A stretch of 11,887 bases of DNA from CALFMR01 sp035550595 (lineage in GTDB: Bacteria > Acidobacteriota > Vicinamibacteria > Vicinamibacterales > SCN-69-37), in NCBI GenBank assembly GCA_035550595.1, contig DASZOV010000036.1:1-11887 (forward strand). The letters are read 5' to 3'. Each line of letters starts with the position of its first letter. Positions within the stretch are counted from its first letter, which is position 1. The translations under genes and the position numbers were made by a program. Positions 1 to 8,363 of the stretch are shown here, piece after piece. The notes below the pieces were generated by a model. The model was given only the letters and a program-made list of their open reading frames with translations, had not been told where the DNA came from and ran no database searches.

Positions 1-11
1 AGGCCCGAACT

Positions 12-88
12 TGGAGCTGGCGAAGGGATTTGAACCCCCGACCAGCTGATTACAAATCAGCTGCTCTACCAGACTGAGCTACGCCAGC
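12..88 (-). tRNA. tRNA-Thr (anticodon TGT), CCA encoded
   Basis: The minus strand folds as a complete 77-nt cloverleaf. The acceptor stem is GCTGGCG/CGCCAGC, the D arm GCTC/GAGC, and the anticodon arm GCTGA-TTTGTAA-TCAGC with anticodon TGT, which reads the Thr codon ACA. The T arm carries the TTCAAAT loop; its stem closes with two G-T wobbles. Discriminator T is followed by an encoded CCA. It lies 101 bp downstream of rlmB on the same strand. The window ends 11 bp further on, so a following gene cannot be seen. In many bacteria a tRNA-Thr(TGT) near rlmB leads into tuf/rpmG/secE/nusG, but that is inference here. Confidence 0.96.
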
Positions 89-102
89 CAGACAAAACAG
101 GA

Positions 103-132
103 ATGGTAGCACGCTCTGTGCCAGATGGGCAA
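103..132 (-). promoter_or_regulatory. Candidate sigma-70-type promoter for tRNA-Thr
   Basis: On the minus strand TTGCCC (132-127) and TACCAT (108-103) are separated by 18 bp. Transcription would start near 95-97, a few bases before the mature tRNA 5' end at 88. The spacing and position fit a stable-RNA promoter. It rests on pattern matching alone in an otherwise GC-rich 101-bp gap. Confidence 0.35.
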
Positions 133-160
133 TAGCGAGAAGCGTGCCGCCGACCCGGCG

Positions 161-185
161 CCTGTAGCTGGCAGGGCCAGACAGG
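161..185 (-). terminator. Terminator-like hairpin after rlmB
   Basis: Four bases past the rlmB stop the sequence can form CCTGT/ACAGG stacked on CTGGC/GCCAG, with a 2-nt bulge and a 3-nt loop, ten base pairs in all. No T-tract follows, so it is not a classical intrinsic terminator. It may protect the 3' end or separate rlmB from the tRNA unit. Confidence 0.4.
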
Positions 186-189
186 GGCC

Positions 190-945
190 TCACGCGGCGG
201 GCCGAGGGCCCGGCCCAGCCTCCCCACCGGCGGCTCGCCGCTGCCGGACCGCCTCGAACAAGGCAATTCCCGCGGAAACCGACACGTTCAGGCTCGATAC
301 TGCCCCGACCATGGGGATCGAGACCAGCCGGTCGCAGGTCTCCCGGACGAGCCGGCGGAGGCCCGTCCCCTCCGCACCGAACACCAGCGCTGTCGGAAGC
401 GTGTAGTCCGCGGCGTCGTAGGCCTCGTCCGCCTCGGCCGCCAGCCCGATGGTCCACACGTTCAGCGCCTTCAGGTCCTCGAGGGCCCGCGAGATGTTGA
501 CGACCGTCGCGATGCGCAGGTGATGAACGGCGCCGGCCGAAGCCTTGGCGGCTGCGCCATCGAGCGGCGCCGCATGGCGCGCCTGCCGCACGATGCCGTC
601 CGCGCCGGCCGCTTCGGCCGACCGCAGGATCGCACCGACGTTCTGCGGATCCTCGATGCCGTCGAGCACGACGATCAGCGGCGGGCCCTGCGCGTCGGCG
701 ACGATCTCTTCGATCGTGTACGCCGGCAGCGCCTGCACGTCAGCCGCGACGCCCTGATGGACGCCGCCGCGCGCGATCTTGTCGAGCGCGCGCCGATCGA
801 CGACCTCCACCGCTATCCGCAAGTCGTGCGCCCGCGCAACGAGCGCATCCACGCGCGGCCCCGCGCCGCGTTCGTGCACGAGCCGCGACACCCGTCGCGC
901 CTTGAGCGCTTCGGACACGGAGTTGATGCCGTAGATGAGGGTCAT
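190..945 (-). CDS. rlmB: 23S rRNA (guanosine-2'-O)-methyltransferase RlmB (TrmH/SpoU family)
   Basis: A SPOUT-class SAM-dependent methyltransferase expected to 2'-O-methylate G2251 (E. coli numbering) in the peptidyl-transferase P-loop of 23S rRNA. The 251 residues match the usual length of about 245. The N-terminal substrate-binding part begins IYGINSVSEAL. The knotted catalytic domain shows motif 1 around N102-R108 (PQNVGAILRSAEAAG), motif 2 around 189-201 (FGAEGTGLRRLVR), and motif 3 around 210-235 (IPMVGAVSSLNVSVSAG). ATG at 945 is chosen because family homology begins there. A TTG-ATG pair at 966-961 is in frame and would add up to seven residues, but that ATG lies in the edge of a heptamer repeat arm. 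No clear Shine-Dalgarno is visible for either start. It is the last protein gene of the minus-strand series before tRNA-Thr, as in the Firmicutes gltX...rlmB order. TrmH-type tRNA methylation is a less likely alternative. Confidence 0.93.
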   Translation of the reverse strand: MTLIYGINSVSEALKARRVSRLVHERGAGPRVDALVARAHDLRIAVEVVDRRALDKIARGGVHQGVAADVQALPAYTIEEIVADAQGPPLIVVLDGIEDPQNVGAILRSAEAAGADGIVRQARHAAPLDGAAAKASAGAVHHLRIATVVNISRALEDLKALNVWTIGLAAEADEAYDAADYTLPTALVFGAEGTGLRRLVRETCDRLVSIPMVGAVSSLNVSVSAGIALFEAVRQRRAAGGEAGPGPRPAA

Positions 946-959
946 GTGAGGGAGACAAC

Positions 960-995
960 GCATCAACTTTGAACTTCAAACTTCGAACTTCGAAC
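960..995 (+). repeat. AACTTCG heptamer array, left arm of gltX-rlmB inverted element
   Basis: GCATC followed by four 7-bp units (AACTTTG, AACTTCA, AACTTCG, AACTTCG) and AAC. Its first 29 bases match the reverse complement of 1099-1127 with two mismatches, including the shared outer GCATCAA. It begins 15 bp upstream of the rlmB ATG, so it occupies that gene's leader. Confidence 0.9.
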
Positions 996-1019
996 AGACG
1001 AGGCGCCTTCGGCGCATCT
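996..1019 (+). repeat. GC hairpin module attached to heptamer array (copy 1)
   Basis: Contains GCGCC-TTC-GGCGC (1003-1015) flanked by AGA...TCT. The same 24-nt module occurs next to the heptamer array at 10265-10288 in the opposite orientation, with 20 of 24 positions identical. This indicates one repeat family made of an array plus a hairpin. Confidence 0.75.
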
Positions 1020-1045
1020 GTCCGCTTGATGGCATGCATCGCATG

Positions 1046-1097
1046 GGGAACGACAAATCCATGCTGCACACCGGTGACCAGCCATCCGGTCGTTCCC
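1046..1097. repeat. Inverted repeat inside the gltX-rlmB element
   Basis: GGGAACGAC (1046-1054) is exactly complementary to GTCGTTCCC (1089-1097), with a 34-nt loop containing a smaller ACCGG/CCGGT pair. The right half directly abuts the right heptamer arm, so the two stems could stack. Confidence 0.6.
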
Positions 1098-1098
1098 A

Positions 1099-1127
1099 GT
1101 TCGAAGTTCGAAGTTCGAAGTTGATGC
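1099..1127 (-). repeat. AACTTCG heptamer array, right arm of gltX-rlmB inverted element
   Basis: Read on the minus strand: GCATC, three perfect AACTTCG units and AAC. It pairs with 960-995. The whole 960-1127 interval (168 bp) between rlmB and gltX holds no credible gene; it is filled by the two arms, the GC hairpin module and an inner inverted repeat. Confidence 0.9.
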
Positions 1128-1141
1128 GGCTCTTCTCTCCA

Positions 1142-2635
1142 TTATGCCTTGCCCGTCATCCCCACGACCGCGCGCAGGCGCTCGAGGCAGGAGGGAATGG
1201 GCGCGACGCCGGCCCCGGGCGCGAGCGCGGCGCCGCGTTCGATGGCTGGCACGGCCAAATCCAGTTCAGGTCCGGACGCCTCGGCCGTCAGCGCGACGCG
1301 AAGCGGATGGAACAGTGCACGTCCTTTGAGCCTGCTTCGCTCGCGCGCCGCCGCGGTCGCCGCGCGGAAGCGCTCGCGATCGGTGAGCGGCTCGCGCGTC
1401 TCGAGCACGTCGGCCCACGCGGCCACGGCGCGTGCACCGTCCGGCTCTTCGCCGGCGAGCGCCGCCGCGCGCCCGGCCTCCCACGCGAACAGGAATGCAA
1501 CGCGCGCCGGAATCTCGTCGAGCCGATCGACCGATCCGACGGCGAGCGGCAGAATCGACGCGACATAGTCCAGCGCCTCGTCGGTCGACGCGCGTACCTG
1601 GCCGTCACGCTCGAAGAACGGCAGCGCCGCGCGCGCGATCCGCACGGGCTCGGCGGCTTTCATGTAGTGACGGTTGATCCACGCGAGCTTGTCCACGTCG
1701 AACACCGCCGCACTGTGGCCGACGCGTGAGACGTCGAACCGCCGCGCCATCTCCTCGATCGACACGATCTCTTCGTCGCCGCCCGGCGACCAGCCGAGCA
1801 GGCCGAGGTAATTGACGAGCGCCTCGGGCAGATAGCCGCGCGCGCGGAACTCGGCCACGCTCGTCGCACCGTGCCGTTTCGACAACGGCGCGTGATCCGG
1901 ACCGAGCACGAGCGCGAGGTGCGCGAACACCGGCGGCGTACGGCCCAGCGCTTCGTAGATCAGCACTTGTCGCGGCGTGTTCGACAGGTGATCTTCGCCA
2001 CGCACCACGTGCGAAATCTCCATCTCACCGTCGTCGACGACCACGGCGAAGTTGTAGGCGGGCGACCCATCGGATCGCACGATGATCGGATCGCCGATGA
2101 CGTCGGTCGAGAACGAGACGTCGCCGCGCACGAGATCGTGGACGACGACCTCGCGGTTGGCGGGCACGGCGAATCGCAGCGCGGGCCGCTCACCCGCCGC
2201 ACGCCGGCGCGCGATCTCGTCGGCGTCGAGATCGCGGCAACGGCCGCTGTACTTCGGCGGCAGGCCCGCGGCGAGTGCCGCCTGACGATCGGCGTCGAGC
2301 ATCGCGGGCGTACAGAAGCAGGGATAGGCGCGTCCGGCCGCGACGAGTCGCTCGGCCGCGGCATCGTAGTGCACCTGACGCTCGGACTGCCGATACGGGC
2401 CGTGCGGCCCGCCGACGTCCGGCCCCTCGTCCCATGTCAAGCCGAGCCAGCGCAGGTCGTCGATCATCGTACGTTCGGACTCGCGCGTCGATCGCTCGGC
2501 GTCGGTGTCCTCGATGCGCAGCACGAACGTCCCGTCCGATCCGCGCGCGAGGAGCCAATTGAAGAGCGCCGTGCGCGCGTTGCCCACGTGAAGCTGCCCT
2601 GTCGGACTCGGCGCGAAGCGGACGCGGATGCTCAT
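1142..2635 (-). CDS. gltX: Glutamate--tRNA ligase (GluRS)
   Basis: A class I aminoacyl-tRNA synthetase of the cytoplasm charging tRNA-Glu. At 497 residues it has normal length. The Rossmann domain opens with FAPSPTGQLHVGNAR (7-21, the HIGH box as HVGN, H16). The KMSKS loop appears as LSKRH at 251-255. A zinc-type segment has C106-x-C108 and C133; the usual fourth ligand position (His in E. coli) appears to be D135. The helical anticodon-binding region follows from about 320, with SRLKGRALFHPLR near 434-446 typical of the family. The ATG overlaps the ispDF stop in an ATGA, implying translational coupling. No gatCAB is visible, so it cannot be said whether the enzyme also charges tRNA-Gln. Confidence 0.97.
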   Translation of the reverse strand: MSIRVRFAPSPTGQLHVGNARTALFNWLLARGSDGTFVLRIEDTDAERSTRESERTMIDDLRWLGLTWDEGPDVGGPHGPYRQSERQVHYDAAAERLVAAGRAYPCFCTPAMLDADRQAALAAGLPPKYSGRCRDLDADEIARRRAAGERPALRFAVPANREVVVHDLVRGDVSFSTDVIGDPIIVRSDGSPAYNFAVVVDDGEMEISHVVRGEDHLSNTPRQVLIYEALGRTPPVFAHLALVLGPDHAPLSKRHGATSVAEFRARGYLPEALVNYLGLLGWSPGGDEEIVSIEEMARRFDVSRVGHSAAVFDVDKLAWINRHYMKAAEPVRIARAALPFFERDGQVRASTDEALDYVASILPLAVGSVDRLDEIPARVAFLFAWEAGRAAALAGEEPDGARAVAAWADVLETREPLTDRERFRAATAAARERSRLKGRALFHPLRVALTAEASGPELDLAVPAIERGAALAPGAGVAPIPSCLERLRAVVGMTGKA

Positions 2636-3786
2636 GCCGGCACCGCCTGGCGGAGCACCACGACCGCGTGCGCGGCCACCGCCTCGCCGCGTCCGACGGC
2701 GTCGACCCCTTCATTTGTCTTGGCCTTCACGCTGACGGCATCCACCGCGACGCCGAGCACATCGACCAACGCGGTGCGAATCGCCGGGATATGCGGCCCG
2801 AGCTTCGGCCGTTCGAGCACGACCGTGACGTCCGCGTTCGCCGGCCGCCAGCCGGCATCGGCGACGATGGCGACGGCGCGCGCGAGAAGATCAAGCCCAG
2901 CCGCGCCCTTCCAGCGCTCATCCGTGTTCGGAAAGTGCTGGCCGATGTCGCCGACACCAGCGGCGCCGAGCATCGCGTCGACGAGTGCGTGGCAGACGAC
3001 GTCGCCGTCCGAGTGGCCGATCGGGCCGCTCTCGAACGGCACGACGACGCCAGCAAAGACGAGCGGACGTCCCTCGACGAGACGGTGCAGGTCGTAGCCG
3101 TTACCCACACGAAGGGCGGACATCATCTTCGCTCGTGCATCGGCCAGATCGGCGGCGGTCGTAATCTTCACGTTCGCCTCATCGCCCTCGACGACGCGGA
3201 CCGGATGTCCACTCTGTTCGGCGAGCGCGGCTTCGTCGGTCGCGTCGACGGTTTCTCCGAGCGCGACTGCCTCGTCGAGCACAGCACGCGCGAACCCCTG
3301 CGGCGTTTGCGCCAGCCAGATCTCGTCGCGCGGAACGGTTTCGGCCACGGTCGATACGCCAATCGGCACGCGCTTCACCGTGTCGCGCGCGCGCACGGCT
3401 GGCACGACCGCACCGGACTCGCGCGCTGCGGCGACGACGCGCGCGATGACCGCGCCGCTCACGAACGGCCGCGCCGCGTCATGGATCAAGACGACGTCGA
3501 CGCCGGCGGGCATGGCCTCGAGGCCGCACCGCACCGAGTCCTGCCGCCGCGCACCGCCCGCGACACACGTGCATGGCCGTGCCGGACGGCCGACGATGGA
3601 CACGGCGTCAGCGACCAGCGCCTCGGGCAGGACGACAACGATGTGTTCGATGTCCGGGGCGGCGTCGAACGCGGCCACACTGCGCTCGATGATCGTACGG
3701 CCGTCGATCGCGAGCAGTTGCTTCGGCACACGGCCGCCCAGCCGCTCGCCGCGTCCCGCGGCCACGATGATGACGCCCACCGGCAT
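2632..3786 (-). CDS. ispDF: Bifunctional IspD/IspF of the MEP isoprenoid pathway
   Basis: A fusion of 2-C-methyl-D-erythritol 4-phosphate cytidylyltransferase (IspD, about residues 1-222) with 2-C-methyl-D-erythritol 2,4-cyclodiphosphate synthase (IspF, about 225-381), 384 residues in all. IspD shows the nucleotide-binding AAGRGERLGGRVPKQ (9-23), HDAARP (102-107) and QTPQGF (160-165). IspF shows the metal ligands D232-x-H234 in GYDLHR, H266 at the end of GHSDGDVVCH, and NEGVDAVGRGE near the C terminus. Both halves look intact. The enzymes act at the second and fourth committed steps of the pathway; IspE is not in the window. The stop overlaps gltX by 4 nt. The ATG at 3786 has no Shine-Dalgarno but has TAGAAT nine bases upstream, suggesting a leaderless start. 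Confidence 0.96.
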   Translation of the reverse strand: MPVGVIIVAAGRGERLGGRVPKQLLAIDGRTIIERSVAAFDAAPDIEHIVVVLPEALVADAVSIVGRPARPCTCVAGGARRQDSVRCGLEAMPAGVDVVLIHDAARPFVSGAVIARVVAAARESGAVVPAVRARDTVKRVPIGVSTVAETVPRDEIWLAQTPQGFARAVLDEAVALGETVDATDEAALAEQSGHPVRVVEGDEANVKITTAADLADARAKMMSALRVGNGYDLHRLVEGRPLVFAGVVVPFESGPIGHSDGDVVCHALVDAMLGAAGVGDIGQHFPNTDERWKGAAGLDLLARAVAIVADAGWRPANADVTVVLERPKLGPHIPAIRTALVDVLGVAVDAVSVKAKTNEGVDAVGRGEAVAAHAVVVLRQAVPA

Positions 3787-3795
3787 GAATCGACG

Positions 3796-3801
3796 ATTCT
3801 A
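3796..3801 (-). promoter_or_regulatory. Candidate -10 element (TAGAAT) for leaderless ispDF transcript
   Basis: Minus-strand TAGAAT ends nine bases before the ispDF ATG. Initiation about seven bases downstream would leave a leader of roughly 3 nt. No convincing -35 and no Shine-Dalgarno are present. This resembles the TANNNT leaderless pattern known from Deinococcus and actinobacteria. Prediction only. Confidence 0.3.
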
Positions 3802-3816
3802 TCGTGGCCGGCGAGG

Positions 3817-3822
3817 TATCAT
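3817..3822 (+). promoter_or_regulatory. Candidate -10 element (TATCAT) for galK leader transcript
   Basis: Plus-strand TATCAT ends six bases before the GTG at 3829, giving the same TANNNT-to-start geometry as the divergent ispDF element 16-26 bp away. No -35 is recognisable. Confidence 0.3.
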
Positions 3823-3828
3823 CCCGCC

Positions 3829-3869
3829 GTGTTCCGCGTGCACACCGACTGCTCCCGACGGGGTGCCCT

Positions 3870-3873
<4 letters not shown>
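3829..3873 (+). CDS. Putative 14-codon leader ORF overlapping the galK start
   Basis: GTG begins a short frame encoding MFRVHTDCSRRGAL. Its TGA stop (3871-3873) overlaps the proposed TTG start of galK (3870-3872) in a TTGA arrangement. That is the geometry of termination-reinitiation coupling, like the ATGA and GTGA overlaps elsewhere in the window. A TATCAT box lies six bases before the GTG. The peptide has no recognisable function and no obvious regulatory codon run. It could equally be chance, because this region is only 83 bp long. Confidence 0.25.
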
Positions 3874-5042
<1,169 letters not shown>

Positions 5043-5095
5043 GGGCGCCGAAGCGCCGTAGAGCTGGGGGTGGGGCCCCAGCGCACTGCAAAGAA

Positions 5096-5126
5096 GATGA
5101 CACGAGCGTAGCGAGGGCACAGAACG
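5096..5126 (+). repeat. Truncated third copy of the 92-bp repeat
   Basis: After GATGACAC the sequence continues GAGCGTAGCGAGGGCAC and AGAACG, resembling the 5' half of copy A with about 11 bases deleted and no large hairpin. It ends exactly at the GH97 start codon and so forms that gene's immediate leader. The similarity is modest. Confidence 0.4.
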
Positions 5127-7127
5127 ATGCATCGACGACGATTCCTTCAGACGATCACGGCCGCGAGTGCAGCGCTTGCCGCGCCACCTCTGGCATCGAC
5201 AGCCGCCGCGGCTGAGATCGACGCCGCGACGCAAACGCACGAGGCCGGCGGCACGTCCTGGAGCCTGACGTCGCCCGACGGGCGTCTCGAGATCGCGGTG
5301 ACGCTCAACTCGTCTGGTGCCTTGACGTGGCGCGTCTCTGCGGGGCGTGCGGCCGTGCTCACGTCTTCCCCGCTCGGTCTGCGGCGGCACGATCAAGCGT
5401 TCGTCGACGGACTCCGCTTCGTCGCCGCGGCGGATCCCACCACGGTCGACGACCGCTACGAGATGCCGCACGGCAAGCGGCGACAGCACGTCGTGAGCGG
5501 ACGCGAGCGCGTGCTGTCGTTCACCAACGCCGCTGGCGCGAAGCTCGATGTCCTCCTGCGCGCGCACGACGATGGCGTCGCGCTGCGTTATCGCTTTCCG
5601 GAAACCGATCCGACGCCGCGGCGGCTATACGACGAGTTCACGGGGTTCACGGTCCCGTCAGGATCGACCGGCTGGATGCTCCCGCACCAGCCGCCCGGCC
5701 GCTACGCACCGGCGTACGAAGATCTCTTCCGCGAAGTCCGCGTGGGCACCGCGGCACCTGACCCGAGCGGCTGGTCGTTGCCGGCGCTCTTCGAGACGCC
5801 GGGCGGCGCGTGGCTCCTCATCACCGAAGCTGATCTCGACGCGACGTACGCGGCATCACACCTCGCGCCCGACGCGCCACACAACACGTATCGGCTCGCG
5901 TTTCCGATGCCGGGCGACGGCATGGGCACGGGCGAAGTCGATCCGCTCTCCACGCTCCCCTGGGCGACGCCCTGGCGCGTCGTCATGATCGGACGCACGG
6001 CCGCGGACCTCCTCGCGTCGGATCTCGTGCACGACCTGTCGTCGCCGTCGCGCGTGAAGGATCCGAGCTGGATCAAGCCGGGCCGCGCGGCGTGGAGCTG
6101 GTGGTCGGCCAGCGACAGCCCGAAGCACGCCGAGGCGCTCAATGCGTTCACGGATCTGGCGGCCGAAATGGGCTGGGAGTACGCGCTCGTCGACGCGAAC
6201 TGGAACGCGATGCTCTCGGGCCGGATCGAAGACGTCGTCGCGCACGCGCGATCGAAGGACGTCGGCCTGCTGCTCTGGTACAACTCCGGCGGTCCGCACA
6301 ACGACGTGACCGAGGCGCCGCGCGATCGAATGGACGAACGGCCCGTGCGCCGCGAGGAGATGGAACAGCTCCGCAACTGGGGCGTCAAGGGCATCAAGGT
6401 CGACTTCTGGCAGAGCGACAAGCCCGACCGCATCCGCCAGTACCGTGACCTGCTCGATGATGCGGCCGAGTTCCACCTGCTCGTCGACTTCCACGGCTGC
6501 ACGCTGCCGCGCGGCTGGTCGCGCGAGTTCCCGCACTTGATGTCGATGGAGGCGGTCGCCGGCGCGGAGCAGTACAAGTTCCGCGCGGACTATCCGATGC
6601 GCGCGCCCGCGCACAACACGATCCTCGCCTTCACGCGAAACGTCGTCGGACCGATGGACTACACGCCGGTGACGTTCAGCGACGCGCAATTCCCCCATCG
6701 CACGACCAACGCGCACGAGCTCGCGTTGGCGATCGTTTTCGAATCAGGTCTGCTCCACCTCGCCGACAGCGTGGACTCGTATCGCGCGCAGCCGGAAGCC
6801 GTGCGAACGTTTCTCCGGCAGGTGCCGACGGCGTGGGACGACACGCGCGGACTCTGGGGACGGCCGGGTGAGTCGGTGGCGATCGCCCGACGCCACGATC
6901 GGACGTGGTACGTCGGTGCGCTGAACTCAGGGCCGGCCAAAACCGAGCACTTGGATCTGTCGTTCCTCGGCACCGGCTCGTGGACGCTGACACTCATCCG
7001 CGACGGCGCCGACGACCGCGCGTTCGCCGACGAAACGCGCACGGTCACCGCCGCGACGCGCGTCGCGATCAACGTTCGGGCGCGCGGAGGATTCGTCGCG
7101 CGCGTGACGCCCGGCGGATCAAGTTAG
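5127..7127 (+). CDS. GH97-family glycoside hydrolase, probable retaining alpha-galactosidase, Tat-exported
   Basis: The 666 residues fit the GH97 layout of N-terminal beta-sandwich, (beta/alpha)8 barrel and C-terminal beta domain. A twin-arginine signal, HRRRFLQT followed by an Ala-rich stretch, ends near residues 26-30, so the folded enzyme should be exported. The N-terminal domain covers roughly 43-300 and the barrel roughly 310-560, with AAWSWWS (321-327) and WEYALVDANW (350-359). GIKVDFWQ (422-429) places D426 where retaining GH97 alpha-galactosidases (B. thetaiotaomicron BtGH97b type) have their nucleophile. E475 in LMSMEAVAGAE is the probable acid/base. Inverting SusB-type alpha-glucosidases lack this Asp. 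The preceding galK fits release and capture of galactose. The upstream leader is a truncated intergenic repeat with no strong ribosome-binding site. The family is near certain; alpha-galactosidase rather than alpha-glucosidase is inferred. Confidence 0.9.
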   Translation: MHRRRFLQTITAASAALAAPPLASTAAAAEIDAATQTHEAGGTSWSLTSPDGRLEIAVTLNSSGALTWRVSAGRAAVLTSSPLGLRRHDQAFVDGLRFVAAADPTTVDDRYEMPHGKRRQHVVSGRERVLSFTNAAGAKLDVLLRAHDDGVALRYRFPETDPTPRRLYDEFTGFTVPSGSTGWMLPHQPPGRYAPAYEDLFREVRVGTAAPDPSGWSLPALFETPGGAWLLITEADLDATYAASHLAPDAPHNTYRLAFPMPGDGMGTGEVDPLSTLPWATPWRVVMIGRTAADLLASDLVHDLSSPSRVKDPSWIKPGRAAWSWWSASDSPKHAEALNAFTDLAAEMGWEYALVDANWNAMLSGRIEDVVAHARSKDVGLLLWYNSGGPHNDVTEAPRDRMDERPVRREEMEQLRNWGVKGIKVDFWQSDKPDRIRQYRDLLDDAAEFHLLVDFHGCTLPRGWSREFPHLMSMEAVAGAEQYKFRADYPMRAPAHNTILAFTRNVVGPMDYTPVTFSDAQFPHRTTNAHELALAIVFESGLLHLADSVDSYRAQPEAVRTFLRQVPTAWDDTRGLWGRPGESVAIARRHDRTWYVGALNSGPAKTEHLDLSFLGTGSWTLTLIRDGADDRAFADETRTVTAATRVAINVRARGGFVARVTPGGSS

Positions 7128-7133
7128 AAGTGT

Positions 7134-7158
7134 GAAGCCAGAAGCCAGAAGCCAGAAG
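7134..7158 (+). repeat. GAAGCCA heptamer array
   Basis: Three perfect GAAGCCA units (7134-7154) plus GAAG, starting seven bases after the GH97 stop and ending just before the 92-bp repeat copy B. The 7-bp period matches the other two arrays in the window. Confidence 0.85.
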
Positions 7159-7163
7159 TAAGG

Positions 7164-7254
7164 AAAGATGATACCGCGAGGCCCCGAACGTAGTGAGGGT
7201 GCCGAAGCGCGTAGGCGCGGGGGTGGGGCCCCGCGCCACTGCAAAGAAGATGAC
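7164..7254 (+). repeat. 92-bp intergenic repeat, copy B
   Basis: A direct copy of 5010-5101 with one single-base gap. Its large hairpin GGCGCGGGG-GTGGGG-CCCCGCGCC (7214-7237) has nine pairs. All four outer pairs differ from copy A, yet pairing is kept or gained. It fills the gap between the convergent GH97 and PIN/TRAM genes and could form a transcription-blocking hairpin on either strand, though no T-tract is present. Confidence 0.85.
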
Positions 7255-7260
7255 TGCGCG

Positions 7261-8322
7261 CTACGCCTGCGCCGCTGGCCGCGGTCGGCGGCCGGTGTCT
7301 TCGCGCCCGTTGCGCTCGACCGCTTCGAGGCCGTTCGCGGCTTCCGCATGGCGGCCGAAGATCATCCGGCCGGCCGTCGTCTGCAGCACGCTCGTGACGA
7401 CGATGTCGAGGTTGCGGCCGATGCGCGTCCGCGCGTTGTCGACGACGACCATCGTGCCATCGTCGAGGTAGGCGACGCCCTGGTTGTATTCCTTGCCTTC
7501 CTTGATGATGAACACGTTCATCACTTCGCCGGGCAGGACGACGGGCTTGAGGGAGTTGGCCAGCTCGTTGATGTTCAGCACTTCGACGCCGCGGAGCTGC
7601 GCGACCTTGTTGAGGTTGAAGTCGTTCGTCACGATGCGGCCGAGCATCGTACGCGCGAGCTCGATGAGCTTCATGTCGACTTCCTTCACCTGCGGGAAGT
7701 CGAGATCCGAGATGAGCACCTCGACACCCGCCATCTTCTGGATGCGGTGCAGGATGTCGAGGCCGCGGCGACCACGGTTGCGTTTCAACGCATCGGACGA
7801 GTCGGCGACGAACTGCAGCTCCTTCAGCACGAACTGCGGCACGACGAGCGTCCCGTCGAGGAAGCCCGCTTCGACGATCTCGGCGACGCGGCCATCGATG
7901 ATGACACTCGTGTCGAGGATCCGATAGCGCTTCTGCGGGCGGGCATCGCGAAAGAGCGACAGGAACTTCGCCGGCTCGAGCCACTCGCCCTTGCGCGCGC
8001 CGAGCACGGCGCCGAGATACGGCAGCACGACGATGATGAGACCGTGCAGGAAGCGGACTTTCGCGTTGGCCGTATCCGCCCAGAACAGCGCCGTGCCGAT
8101 CGTCTTGGCGATCGTCAGTCCGACCGCGAAGCCGAGCAGCCCGCCGAGCAGGTTCGTCACCGCCGCATCGCGCAGCCGCGCTTCGGCCGCGACGATGCCG
8201 AGGGCGACCGCGAGTCCGAGCGCTGCGCTGAACACGAACGGGCCGTCGATGGGACGGATGAGCGCCGCGGTGTAGACGACGACGATCACGAAAACGGCGC
8301 GGACGAGGAGGAAGCCACGCAT
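7261..8322 (-). CDS. YacL-like integral membrane PIN/TRAM domain protein
   Basis: 353 residues from the ATG at 8322; a GTG at 8328 would add two. Four hydrophobic segments cover about residues 3-110. A PIN nuclease domain follows: ILDTSVIIDGR with D137, E168 in VLKELQ, D216 in KEVDMKLIELA and D234 in IVTNDFN form the expected acidic metal site. A TRAM-like RNA-binding domain spans roughly 260-320 (PGEVMNVFIIKEGKE...DDGTMVVVDNAR). The tail is Arg/Ala-rich. B. subtilis YacL has the same layout and the same neighbours, next to radA/disA and upstream of ispD. The acidic residues suggest metal-dependent RNase activity at the membrane, but the substrate is unknown. TAAGAT six bases before the ATG suggests a leaderless transcript. 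The gene is convergent with GH97. Confidence 0.92.
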   Translation of the reverse strand: MRGFLLVRAVFVIVVVYTAALIRPIDGPFVFSAALGLAVALGIVAAEARLRDAAVTNLLGGLLGFAVGLTIAKTIGTALFWADTANAKVRFLHGLIIVVLPYLGAVLGARKGEWLEPAKFLSLFRDARPQKRYRILDTSVIIDGRVAEIVEAGFLDGTLVVPQFVLKELQFVADSSDALKRNRGRRGLDILHRIQKMAGVEVLISDLDFPQVKEVDMKLIELARTMLGRIVTNDFNLNKVAQLRGVEVLNINELANSLKPVVLPGEVMNVFIIKEGKEYNQGVAYLDDGTMVVVDNARTRIGRNLDIVVTSVLQTTAGRMIFGRHAEAANGLEAVERNGREDTGRRPRPAAQA

Positions 8323-8363
8323 GCGCACATCTTAGCAGGCGCGCCGCACGGCCCGGCGGCTCT

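Noticed and set aside
50..457. Minus-strand frame running through tRNA-Thr and rlmB 3' end
   Set aside because: It overlaps a complete tRNA and is out of frame with rlmB; its C terminus is translated tRNA sequence.
960..1127. CRISPR array
   Set aside because: The repeats are contiguous 7-bp units in inverted pairs, without 25-40-bp direct repeats or unique spacers, and there are no cas genes.
1871..3097. Plus-strand open frame of about 400 codons over gltX and ispDF
   Set aside because: Complement of two intact conserved genes; no recognisable domain. Its length is a product of high GC.
3804..3869. N-terminal extension of galK from GTG at 3804
   Set aside because: The 22 extra residues precede the normal galactokinase N terminus, and the region fits a divergent promoter area better.
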